Assembly: GCA_039930945.1 (NCBI GenBank)
Contig: JBDTSW010000119.1
Coordinates: 1 to 5,482, forward strand
Origin: JBDTSW01 sp039930945
GTDB lineage: Bacteria > Actinomycetota > Thermoleophilia > Solirubrobacterales > 70-9
Direction: 5' to 3'
Length of the DNA: 5,482 nucleotides
The position numbers and the translations under genes were made by a program. Each line of letters starts with the position of its first letter. Within the stretch, counting starts at the first letter, position 1. The notes beneath the pieces were generated by a model. It had not been told where the DNA came from. It searched no databases and saw only the letters and a list, made by a program, of their open reading frames with translations. This document shows positions 1-5,482 of this stretch, in pieces.

Positions 1-69
1 GCGCCCTTGTAGCCTTCCGCGCCCCCGCTTCGGGCCACGGCCCTGACCCCACACTGGAGGATCCAAGCA
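1..69. other. Short leader before the beta-oxidation gene
   Basis: This is the left edge of the window. It may contain the last codons of an upstream plus-strand gene: frame 1 closes at a TAG at 10-12 and frame 2 at a TGA at 44-46. Too little is visible to name a product. No convincing -35/-10 promoter pair can be read. A short GC-rich inverted repeat (GGGCC / GGCCC, 32-43) has almost no loop and no T-run, so I do not call it a terminator. The stretch ends with a good ribosome binding site for the next gene. Confidence 0.4.
56..60 (+). promoter_or_regulatory. Ribosome binding site for the HAD/ECH fusion gene
   Basis: GGAGG, a near-perfect Shine-Dalgarno core, ends 9 bases before the ATG at 70. 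This spacing fixes the start of the downstream gene. The next in-frame ATG (109-111) lies inside the Rossmann glycine motif and would destroy the NAD site. Confidence 0.85.
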
Positions 70-2067
70 ATGTTCGTTTTCAAGGCCGCCGTCGTCGGCG
101 CCGGCACCATGGGTGGCGAGATCGCTCAAGCGATCGCTGCCGCAGATGTGCCCGTCGTGCTCAAGGACGTCAAGCAGGAGTTCGTCGATGCCGGCCTGGA
201 GAAGGCCCGCGAGGTCACCAAGGGCCAGCTCGACCGGCTGGTCTCCAAGGAGAAGCTGACCAAGGAGCAGGCGGACGCCCGGCTCGACGAGGTCATGGGC
301 AGGATCACCGGCGCGCTCGACTACGGCGACTTCGGCGACGTCGACTTCGTGATCGAGGCCGCCCCGGAGAAGATCGAGATCAAGCGGGCGGTCTTCGCCG
401 AGCTCGACCAGGCCACGCCCGGCCACGCCATCCTCGCTTCAAACACCTCCTCGCTTTCGATCACCGAGATGGCCGACGCGACCCTGCGCCCCGACAAGGT
501 GGTCGGCTTCCACTTCTTCTACCCGGCGTCGGTGATGCCGCTGCTGGAGATCGTCGAGGGCGAGGAGAGCTCCGGCGAGACCGTCCAGGCGGCGGTCAAC
601 TTCGCCCAGACGATCCGCAAGCAGCCGATCACCTGCGCCGAGGTTCCCGGCTTCGTCGTCAACCGCATCCTCAACTCCGCGGTCGGCGAGCTCTGGCGAG
701 CCCAGGAGGAGCAGGGACTCTCGATCCAGAAGATCGACGCCAAGGTCGCCGAAAGGCAGCTCGCCCCGATGGGCCCGTTCATCCTCACCGACCTGCTGGG
801 TCTGGACACGGTCTTCCACGTCGCCGAGCACCTGCGCTCCTCCTACGGCGACAGCTTCTACGTCCACGAGGGGCTGCGCAAGCTGGTGGCCGAGGGCCAC
901 CTCGGCGCCAAGTCGGGCGGCGACGGCTTCTACAAGGACGGCGAGCCCCAGATCGACGGCGACGGCGACCCCGACGACGAGTTGATCGAGACCTTCGCGC
1001 TGAAGGCGCTGGTCGAGGCCTGCCTGCTGTTGGAGGAGGGTGTCGCCGCGGCCCGCGACATCGACCTCGGGATGATGGCCGGGGCCGGGCTCGACCCGCG
1101 CCGCGGGCTGTTCCCGCCGTTCATGAAGGCCGACCTCGACGGCCTCGACGTCGTCCTCGAGAAGCTGGAGAAGGCCGAGCAGGCCCACGGCGAGCGCTTC
1201 GCCGCGCCGACGGTGCTCAAGCGCCTGGTCGCCCAGGGGCGTCTTGGCCAAAAGAGCGGCCAGGGGTTCTACGCCTACCCGCAGCCCGACGAGGGCGGCC
1301 AGACCGACACGGTCAAGCTCGAGACCCGCGGCGACGTCGCCATCGCCTGGCTGATGAACCCGCCGATGAACGCGATCTCGCCGAAGGTGATCGAGGACCT
1401 GGCGACGGTCTGGAAGCGCGTCAACGAGGGCCCAGAGGTGGGGGCGATGGTGATCGCCTCGGCGAACCCGGTGGTGTTCAGCGCCGGCGCCGACATCAAG
1501 GCCTTCACGCAGATGGACACCGAGGGCGGGGCCGAGATGATCAACACCGGGCACGCGCTGCTGCGCGAGCTCGGGTCCAGCCGCGTCTCCACCGTCGCCG
1601 CGGTCAACGCCCTCGCCTTCGGCGGCGGCTGCGAGCTGGCGATGGCCTGCGACTTCCGGATCGCGGCCTTCTCGTCGGTGTTCGGTCAGCCCGAGGTCAA
1701 GCTGGGGATCATCCCCGGGTTCGGCGGCACCCAGAGGTTGCCGCGGCTGGTCGGACCGGAGAAGGCGCTCGAGATGAACCTGATCGGTGACGCGATCACC
1801 TCCAGCGAGGCCTTCTCCCACGGGCTCGCCAACCGCGTGGTCGCAGACCAGGAGCTGTTCGACACGGCGCTGCAGTGGGCGCGCAAGCTCGCCGGCCAGG
1901 CGCCGATCGCGGTCGAGCAGATCAAGCGAGCCTCAAACAGGGGCGATCTCGACGAGGGCATCGAGGCCGAGAAGGAGGGCTTCGCCAAGGCCTTCCTCTC
2001 CGAGGACGCCAAGGAGGGGATCTCGGCCTTCCTCGGCAAGCGGACTCCGAAGTGGCAGGGCAGGTGA
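70..2067 (+). CDS. Bifunctional 3-hydroxyacyl-CoA dehydrogenase / enoyl-CoA hydratase (HAD-ECH order)
   Basis: A 665-residue cytosolic enzyme predicted to hydrate 2-enoyl-CoA to (S)-3-hydroxyacyl-CoA and oxidise it with NAD+ to 3-ketoacyl-CoA, two steps of fatty-acid beta-oxidation. The N-terminal Rossmann domain (about 4-190) carries GAGTMG at 10-15, the SNTSS segment at 124-128, and the dehydrogenase His148/Glu160 pair with the usual spacing of 12. Two 3HCDH C-terminal-type repeats follow (about 192-289 and 305-402), each closing with a GxKSGxGFY-like motif (KSGGDGFY, KSGQGFYAY). A crotonase domain fills about 414-665. Its two catalytic glutamates, Glu522 (GGGCELAMACD) and Glu542 (FGQPEVKLG), are 20 residues apart as in known hydratases. 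So both activities look intact. The order is opposite to FadB, FadJ and peroxisomal MFE1, which are hydratase first. Fused enzymes in this order are known in archaea, for example the crotonyl-CoA hydratase/3-hydroxybutyryl-CoA dehydrogenase of Metallosphaera, so a short-chain role is also possible. The ATG follows a strong ribosome binding site. The stop overlaps the next gene's GTG. Confidence 0.95.
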   Translation: MFVFKAAVVGAGTMGGEIAQAIAAADVPVVLKDVKQEFVDAGLEKAREVTKGQLDRLVSKEKLTKEQADARLDEVMGRITGALDYGDFGDVDFVIEAAPEKIEIKRAVFAELDQATPGHAILASNTSSLSITEMADATLRPDKVVGFHFFYPASVMPLLEIVEGEESSGETVQAAVNFAQTIRKQPITCAEVPGFVVNRILNSAVGELWRAQEEQGLSIQKIDAKVAERQLAPMGPFILTDLLGLDTVFHVAEHLRSSYGDSFYVHEGLRKLVAEGHLGAKSGGDGFYKDGEPQIDGDGDPDDELIETFALKALVEACLLLEEGVAAARDIDLGMMAGAGLDPRRGLFPPFMKADLDGLDVVLEKLEKAEQAHGERFAAPTVLKRLVAQGRLGQKSGQGFYAYPQPDEGGQTDTVKLETRGDVAIAWLMNPPMNAISPKVIEDLATVWKRVNEGPEVGAMVIASANPVVFSAGADIKAFTQMDTEGGAEMINTGHALLRELGSSRVSTVAAVNALAFGGGCELAMACDFRIAAFSSVFGQPEVKLGIIPGFGGTQRLPRLVGPEKALEMNLIGDAITSSEAFSHGLANRVVADQELFDTALQWARKLAGQAPIAVEQIKRASNRGDLDEGIEAEKEGFAKAFLSEDAKEGISAFLGKRTPKWQGR

Positions 2068-2942
2068 GTGGGGCCGAGACACAAAGTGTCTCGGCAGCAG
2101 CAGGTAAGGCGGCGAAGCCGCCGCAAGTGGCTTCCTCTCAGGCATCCCGGCTCGCGGAGCTGATCCGCGGGTCGTCCTGCACCGTCGCCCTCACCGGCGC
2201 CGGGATCTCGGTGCCGTCGGGGATCCCGGACTTTCGCAGTCCCGGCGAGGGCATGTGGACGAAGGTCGACCCGATGAAGGTCGCCCACATCGACGCCTTC
2301 CACCGCGATACGGCGCAGTTCTGGGAGTACTACCGGCCCCGCTTCGAGGCGCTCGCCGACAAGCGGCCCAACCGCGCCCACTCGGCTCTGGCCGACCTAG
2401 AGCGCCGCGGTCTCCTGGATGGCGTGGTGACCCAGAACATCGACCTTTTGCACCGCAGGGCGAGCTCCGAGAACGTGATCGAGGTGCACGGCTCGATCGC
2501 TACCTCGAGCTGCACCAGCTGTGGCTGCAGCTACCGCCTCGACCAGGTCGAGGCGCTGTTCGAGGACGACGGCGTCGCCACCTGCGGTGGCTGCATGGGC
2601 AAGGTCAAGCCAGACGTCGTCCTCTTCGGCGAGCTGCTGCCGGAGGCAGCGATGGCCGAGGCGCAGGCGCTGTGCGCGCGGGCGGAGCTGATCTTGTGCG
2701 TCGGCTCCTCGCTCGAGGTCTTCCCGGTCGCCGGGCTTCCCGAGCTGACGCTGGCGGGCGGCGGCAAGGTGGCGATCGTCACCCGCAGCTCGACCCCGTA
2801 TGACTCCGAGGCGACGGTGCGGCTCGACGGCGACGTCGTCGACGAGCTCGACGAGGTCCTGGCGGCGCTCTGGCCCGCCGAGCGCGGCGCTCTAGGTGGC
2901 GAGCATCCGGCGCCGGCGCAGGACTCGCTCGCAGAGGCGTAG
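2064..2942 (+). CDS. Sir2-family NAD+-dependent protein deacylase (sirtuin, CobB-like)
   Basis: This sirtuin would remove acyl groups from protein lysines using NAD+, giving nicotinamide and O-acyl-ADP-ribose. From the GTG at 2064 it has 292 residues: GAGIS at 45-49 and GIPDFRSP at 53-60 (NAD pocket), TQNID at 123-127, the catalytic His142 in EVHG, a zinc ribbon of two CxxC pairs (Cys150/153 and Cys174/177), KPDVVLFGE at 182-190 and VGSSLEVFP at 213-221. The whole layout resembles the Thermotoga Sir2 type. The Tyr/Arg pair that marks desuccinylases is not clearly present, so deacetylation is the simplest guess. One oddity is LLHRRASS where the family usually has LHxRAGS (Gly to Ser at 134). 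The GTG overlaps the preceding TGA as GTGA, which suggests translational coupling, but its Shine-Dalgarno is weak (AGGG only 3 bases upstream) and two hairpins follow at once. GTG 2127 is the alternative start (271 residues, beginning at the natural helix before the NAD motif). The last ~20 residues form a low-complexity tail encoded over the convergent gene. Confidence 0.93.
   Translation: MSGAETQSVSAAAGKAAKPPQVASSQASRLAELIRGSSCTVALTGAGISVPSGIPDFRSPGEGMWTKVDPMKVAHIDAFHRDTAQFWEYYRPRFEALADKRPNRAHSALADLERRGLLDGVVTQNIDLLHRRASSENVIEVHGSIATSSCTSCGCSYRLDQVEALFEDDGVATCGGCMGKVKPDVVLFGELLPEAAMAEAQALCARAELILCVGSSLEVFPVAGLPELTLAGGGKVAIVTRSSTPYDSEATVRLDGDVVDELDEVLAALWPAERGALGGEHPAPAQDSLAEA
2073..2095. 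repeat. Perfect 10-bp inverted repeat (hairpin) at the sirtuin start
   Basis: Arms GCCGAGACAC (2073-2082) and GTGTCTCGGC (2086-2095) are exact reverse complements around an AAA loop. The structure begins 5 bases after the stop of the dehydrogenase/hydratase gene and 6 bases after the GTG codon at 2064. No T-run follows, so it is not a classical intrinsic terminator. It could be a palindromic dispersed repeat, an RNA control hairpin or a protein-binding site. Only one copy is visible in the window. Confidence 0.8.
2108..2122. repeat. Second perfect 6-bp inverted repeat (hairpin)
   Basis: GGCGGC (2108-2113) and GCCGCC (2117-2122) pair around a GAA loop, 12 bases downstream of the first hairpin. 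In GC-rich DNA a single 6-bp GC palindrome is weak evidence. Its place directly beside a perfect 10-bp palindrome, and immediately before the alternative sirtuin start GTG at 2127, makes a compound element more likely. Confidence 0.55.
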
Positions 2943-3767
2943 CGTCTCGGTCACACCCTCGGCGAGGGCGGGGGACAGCTCCCCTGCGAGAGCCGCGTTC
3001 GCGGTCTGCACGGCGGCCGAGCGGCGGTCGCCGAGTGCGGCCAGATCCGCCGCCTGGTCGGTCCCGGCTCGATCGGCGCCGACCTCGGCCAGCAGCGCCT
3101 CCAGCCCCACCCGCAGCTGCAGTGCCGCTTCGCGGTCTCGGCCGCCATCGAGGTCGGCCCGGGCCCGCAGCAACAGCGTTTCGCAGGCCTCGGCGGGCTC
3201 GCGGCCCCCGAGGGCGGCGGCGAGGCGTTCCTGTGGGCGCAGGGCCTCGGTGCGGTTGCGGCGGCTGTTCGCGGGCTCGATCTCGATCGCCTCCGAGTAG
3301 CCGCCGCCGGCGAGCTCGCCGCCGCCCCCCCAGCCGACCCGCGTCGCCGTGGCGGCCTGTGCCGAGACGCCGCCGGCGAGCGGGTCCTGGGCGGCGAGGG
3401 CGTGCGCGTGCAGCGCCCGGTTGACGATCGCGATCGCCTCGGCCACCAGCTCCGCTCGCTCCTGCTCGCTCCCCGCGACCCGGCCCAGCCAGGCCCCGGC
3501 GTCGTCGGCGCCGTCGAACGGCCCCGGCCGGATCACCGTCATCCTCGTCACCGGCAGCTCGGGGGCCGGGGCCTCCGGGTCCGTGCGCGACGCCCGTCGC
3601 CTGCGGCGACGGCCCCGGCGAAACCCGGCGGCGAGCCCGGCGAGGCCGCCGACGACGAGCACGCGCTCGGCCTCGCCGGCGGGCGAGCGCACCAGGTAGC
3701 GGCCGTCCTCGGGACCGAGCCGGCCGGCGAAGTCGAACTGGACGAAGGGGAGGAGCTTGGCGGCTAT
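2892..3767 (-). CDS. Unrecognised Arg/Ala-rich protein with a non-canonical or missing start codon
   Basis: I do not recognise this family with confidence. The frame is open on the minus strand from 3896 to the TAG at 2894-2892. The first canonical start is GTG 3692 (266 residues), yet the codons before it read as real protein with almost pure G/C third positions (KLLPFVQFDFAGRLGPEDGR) back to an ATA at 3767-3765. From ATA the product has 291 residues. No ATG, GTG or TTG exists in frame between 3692 and the upstream stop. Visible parts from the ATA: a conserved-looking N-terminal segment (4-35), a short apolar stretch (36-49), an Arg run (50-58), a Pro/Glu linker, then Ala-rich, mostly helical sequence to the end (about 80-291). 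No enzyme motif is seen. The ATA lies 10 bases after the stop of the cell-wall hydrolase gene, so the two probably form an operon. The 3' end overlaps the convergent sirtuin gene by 51 bases. Reading frame is well supported; start and function are not. Confidence 0.72.
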   Translation of the reverse strand: MAAKLLPFVQFDFAGRLGPEDGRYLVRSPAGEAERVLVVGGLAGLAAGFRRGRRRRRRASRTDPEAPAPELPVTRMTVIRPGPFDGADDAGAWLGRVAGSEQERAELVAEAIAIVNRALHAHALAAQDPLAGGVSAQAATATRVGWGGGGELAGGGYSEAIEIEPANSRRNRTEALRPQERLAAALGGREPAEACETLLLRARADLDGGRDREAALQLRVGLEALLAEVGADRAGTDQAADLAALGDRRSAAVQTANAALAGELSPALAEGVTETLRLCERVLRRRRMLAT

Positions 3768-3777
3768 GGGGGCGAGG

Positions 3778-5482
3778 CTACTCGCCGACGTGTGCCCTGG
3801 ATGCGCGCCTGGAGTGCTTGTCCTGCTTCGACGGGAGCGAGTAGCGCGAGGGCGAGGTGGCCACCTTCGGGTTGTCGATCTCCGAGAGGCGACCGATCAG
3901 ACGCTTCCACTGGTCGGGCTTGAGGACCTCGACGAACTGCTTGCCGGGGTCGCTGCTGGCACCGTTCAGCGGGGCATAGCCGACGTGCACGTGGTCGTCG
4001 TGGTCGGCCATCGAGAAGCTGGGGCCACCGAAGTCCATCAGCGAGATCAGCTGGTCGGGCTCCATGTTGCCCTGCAGCTCGAGCACGTCGCGGACGAGTG
4101 ACTCGGTGAGGGTGCCGGGCCCCTGGTTGCCGAGGACCGACCGACCGTTGATCATCGCGATGTCGACGGCACCGCCGACCGAGTGCTGGCTGACGTAGCC
4201 GGAGGAGGTGAGCACGGAGTGGCCGCACTCCAGCGAGGTGATCGTCAGGCGGTAGCCGCGCTCGACGAGGTACTCGAGCATCGCCATCACCCGACGGTCG
4301 ATCTGACCGGTCTGCACGTCTTGGCGGCCGCACTCGTAGATCTCGAGGCGGGGGTCGGAGAGGACGCGGCGCTCGAGCTGCTCCTTCGACATCAGCAGGA
4401 TCTGGCCAATGCTGGCGGCGCTGCCCTGGAACGGGTCCTTGCCGGCGGCGCGGTAGATCGCGGTCGCCTCCAGCAGCTTCCAGCCGTCGAGGATCGGCTT
4501 CGGGTCGATCTTCGGCGCGCCGCGGCCGGCGGGCTGGATCGAGAAGTTGACGTGGGGCGCGAGCTCGCCGGTCTTGCCGACGCGGCCGAGGACGGTTCCA
4601 CCGACGACCTTCGAGCCCTTGCGCAGGGGGCGCATCTCCATCGTCTCGCGGTCGAACTCGAGCATTCCGCCGAGGTAGGCCTTGAAGCTCTCGTAGCCGG
4701 GGAAGCGTTTCGCCAGCAGAGCGTCGAGCTGGCCGGTGATGTCGGCGCGGCCGACGTTCTGCGGACGCTCCGGGTAGGCGTAGAGGCGCGCGCGCAGATC
4801 CTCGGTGTTGACCGGCCCGGCGTCATCGGCAGAGTTGCCGCCGGCGGAGACCCGCGCCCGCTCGGAAGCGTCCTCGGGTGTCTCGCTGGCAGGGGTCCCG
4901 GGCTTGGCGTCATCGCCGCGGGAGGCGATCTCGAAGTCGGCGTCGGTCAGCTTGCGCTGCTTGGGAACGGGGTAGACCTCGGAGACCCGGCCGAGCCCCG
5001 CGTAGGTGTAGCGGTTGCCGTAGGCGTCCTCGAGGACGACGAAGCTGCCGAGCTTGCGGGACTTGCCGATCCGCTTGATCACTCCATCGTTGACGGCGAC
5101 CACCGGAGCGCCCTTGGTCGAGTAGATGTTGATCCCTCGACGTGTAGGTGAGCTTGAGACCACGTCGGCGGCGTTGCCGATGCTCTTTTGCCCGGGCTTC
5201 GATCGCCGGGCGGCGTCGCGCTCGGAGATGTCGTCGGCGTAGCGCGCGTCGGCGGCGACCGGGAAGTGCGCGCCCTCGGTGAGGCCGGTCAGCGAGCCGA
5301 CCAGGTCGTCGGGCAGGCGGCCGTACTGGCGGGCGTAGAGCAGGACCTCGTCGACGTACCAGTCGGCGTGGTTGTAGGCGAAGATCGCGGTGCGCAGATC
5401 CTGCTCGCCGCCGGCGGCGTTGAGATAGCGGGCGGCGGCGCAGATCGCGTCGACCGGGTTGTAGGGGTCCTTGCGGCCGTCG
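3778..5482 (-). CDS. Multidomain cell-wall hydrolase: SLT (partial), degenerate M23, M15-like peptidase; 5' end outside window
   Basis: The frame is open to the right edge, so the N-terminus is missing; 567 residues are visible, numbered here from the edge. Residues 1-54 match the C-terminal half of an SLT lytic transglycosylase (DPYNPVDAICAAARYL, then AYNHADWYVDEVL); the catalytic Glu would lie outside the window. Residues about 106-330 are LytM/M23-like (RRGINIYSTKGAPVVAVNDG at about 114-133, a GSFVVLEDAYGNRYTY strand, then GGTVLGRVGKTGELAPHVNF). The expected HxxxD is R114...N118, the Y-H-L histidine is Ala161, and HxH is H310-V-N312, so zinc ligands are lost. A ~125-residue insert with an acidic disordered linker splits this domain. 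Residues about 375-505 look like an M15/LAS zinc peptidase: CGHS, QHSVGGAVDI (His433, Asp440) and DHDDHVHVGY (His497/His499). A basic Ser-rich tail ends the protein. Expected to act on peptidoglycan outside the membrane. GTG 5163 is internal, not the start. Such multi-hydrolase proteins occur in cell-wall remodelling, phage and conjugation systems. Confidence 0.85.
   Translation of the reverse strand, partial: DGRKDPYNPVDAICAAARYLNAAGGEQDLRTAIFAYNHADWYVDEVLLYARQYGRLPDDLVGSLTGLTEGAHFPVAADARYADDISERDAARRSKPGQKSIGNAADVVSSSPTRRGINIYSTKGAPVVAVNDGVIKRIGKSRKLGSFVVLEDAYGNRYTYAGLGRVSEVYPVPKQRKLTDADFEIASRGDDAKPGTPASETPEDASERARVSAGGNSADDAGPVNTEDLRARLYAYPERPQNVGRADITGQLDALLAKRFPGYESFKAYLGGMLEFDRETMEMRPLRKGSKVVGGTVLGRVGKTGELAPHVNFSIQPAGRGAPKIDPKPILDGWKLLEATAIYRAAGKDPFQGSAASIGQILLMSKEQLERRVLSDPRLEIYECGRQDVQTGQIDRRVMAMLEYLVERGYRLTITSLECGHSVLTSSGYVSQHSVGGAVDIAMINGRSVLGNQGPGTLTESLVRDVLELQGNMEPDQLISLMDFGGPSFSMADHDDHVHVGYAPLNGASSDPGKQFVEVLKPDQWKRLIGRLSEIDNPKVATSPSRYSLPSKQDKHSRRASRAHVGE

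Noticed and set aside
32..43. GGGCC/GGCCC inverted repeat as a terminator
   Set aside because: The stem is only 4-5 bp with almost no loop and no T-run; expected by chance at this GC content.
439..1821. 460-codon open frame on the minus strand opposite the HAD/ECH gene
   Set aside because: It is an antisense shadow in GC-rich DNA: low-complexity Leu/Val/Asp/Arg/Gly sequence, no family motif, and it lies wholly opposite a gene with intact catalytic residues.
1875..2063. ATG at 1875 as the sirtuin start
   Set aside because: This would add 63 residues encoded inside the hydratase domain; they read as out-of-frame low-complexity sequence. GTG 2064 or 2127 fits the family length.
3424..3440. Palindromic GATCGCGATC in the minus-strand gene
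   Set aside because: It encodes an ordinary Ala-Ile-Ala-Ile stretch in a helical region and needs no regulatory explanation.
3690..3692. GTG at 3692 as the true start of the unknown minus-strand gene
   Set aside because: Convincing coding sequence continues 25 codons further upstream, and using this start would leave an 85-base gap in an otherwise tightly packed operon. It remains the fallback if ATA is not used.
2896..3923. Overlapping plus-strand open frames (2896-3300, 3035-3424, 3349-3699, 3402-3923)
   Set aside because: They are Arg/Pro/Ala/Ser-rich translations opposite the minus-strand gene, without ribosome binding sites or domains.
4183..5151. 322-codon open frame on the plus strand opposite the cell-wall hydrolase gene
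   Set aside because: Same kind of shadow: repetitive Ala/Leu/Val/Asp/Gly content, no motif, while the minus strand shows SLT, M23 and M15 signatures.
5161..5163. GTG at 5163 as the start of the hydrolase
   Set aside because: The same frame continues upstream to the window edge with clear SLT-domain sequence and GC-rich third positions.

Overview
The window comes from a very GC-rich bacterial chromosome with strong GC3 codon bias. Gene content and protein style suggest an actinobacterium, perhaps of the Thermoleophilia (Solirubrobacterales). This placement rests on composition and recalled family resemblance, not on a search. Coding density is very high: genes overlap or nearly touch, and there is no non-coding stretch over 100 bases.

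The left half (plus strand) holds two genes. The first (70-2067) encodes a two-function beta-oxidation enzyme with an N-terminal 3-hydroxyacyl-CoA dehydrogenase and a C-terminal enoyl-CoA hydratase, the reverse of the FadB/FadJ order; active-site residues of both halves are present. Its stop codon overlaps a GTG that opens a Sir2-family NAD+-dependent protein deacylase (2064-2942). Two back-to-back perfect hairpins (2073-2095 and 2108-2122) lie in the first codons of the sirtuin frame and leave its true start open (2064 or 2127). The two enzymes share NAD+ chemistry, and sirtuins commonly act on acyl-CoA enzymes, so a functional link is plausible.

The right half (minus strand, convergent) holds a second pair. 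The upstream gene runs in from beyond the right edge (5482 to 3778). It encodes a modular cell-wall protein: the end of an SLT-type lytic transglycosylase domain, a LytM/M23-like domain that has lost its zinc ligands and is interrupted by a long linker, and an M15-like zinc peptidase domain with its ligands intact. Ten bases after its stop begins a gene for an unrecognised protein (about 3767-2892). Its coding sequence clearly continues upstream of the first canonical start codon, but the frame has no ATG, GTG or TTG there, so a rare ATA start or a sequence change must be considered. Its 3' end overlaps the sirtuin 3' end by 51 bases, tail to tail.

The most notable items are the double palindrome at the sirtuin start, the missing canonical start of the minus-strand gene, and the hydrolase that joins a dead M23 domain to an apparently live M15 domain. 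I saw no RNA genes, CRISPR arrays, insertion sequences or attachment sites.
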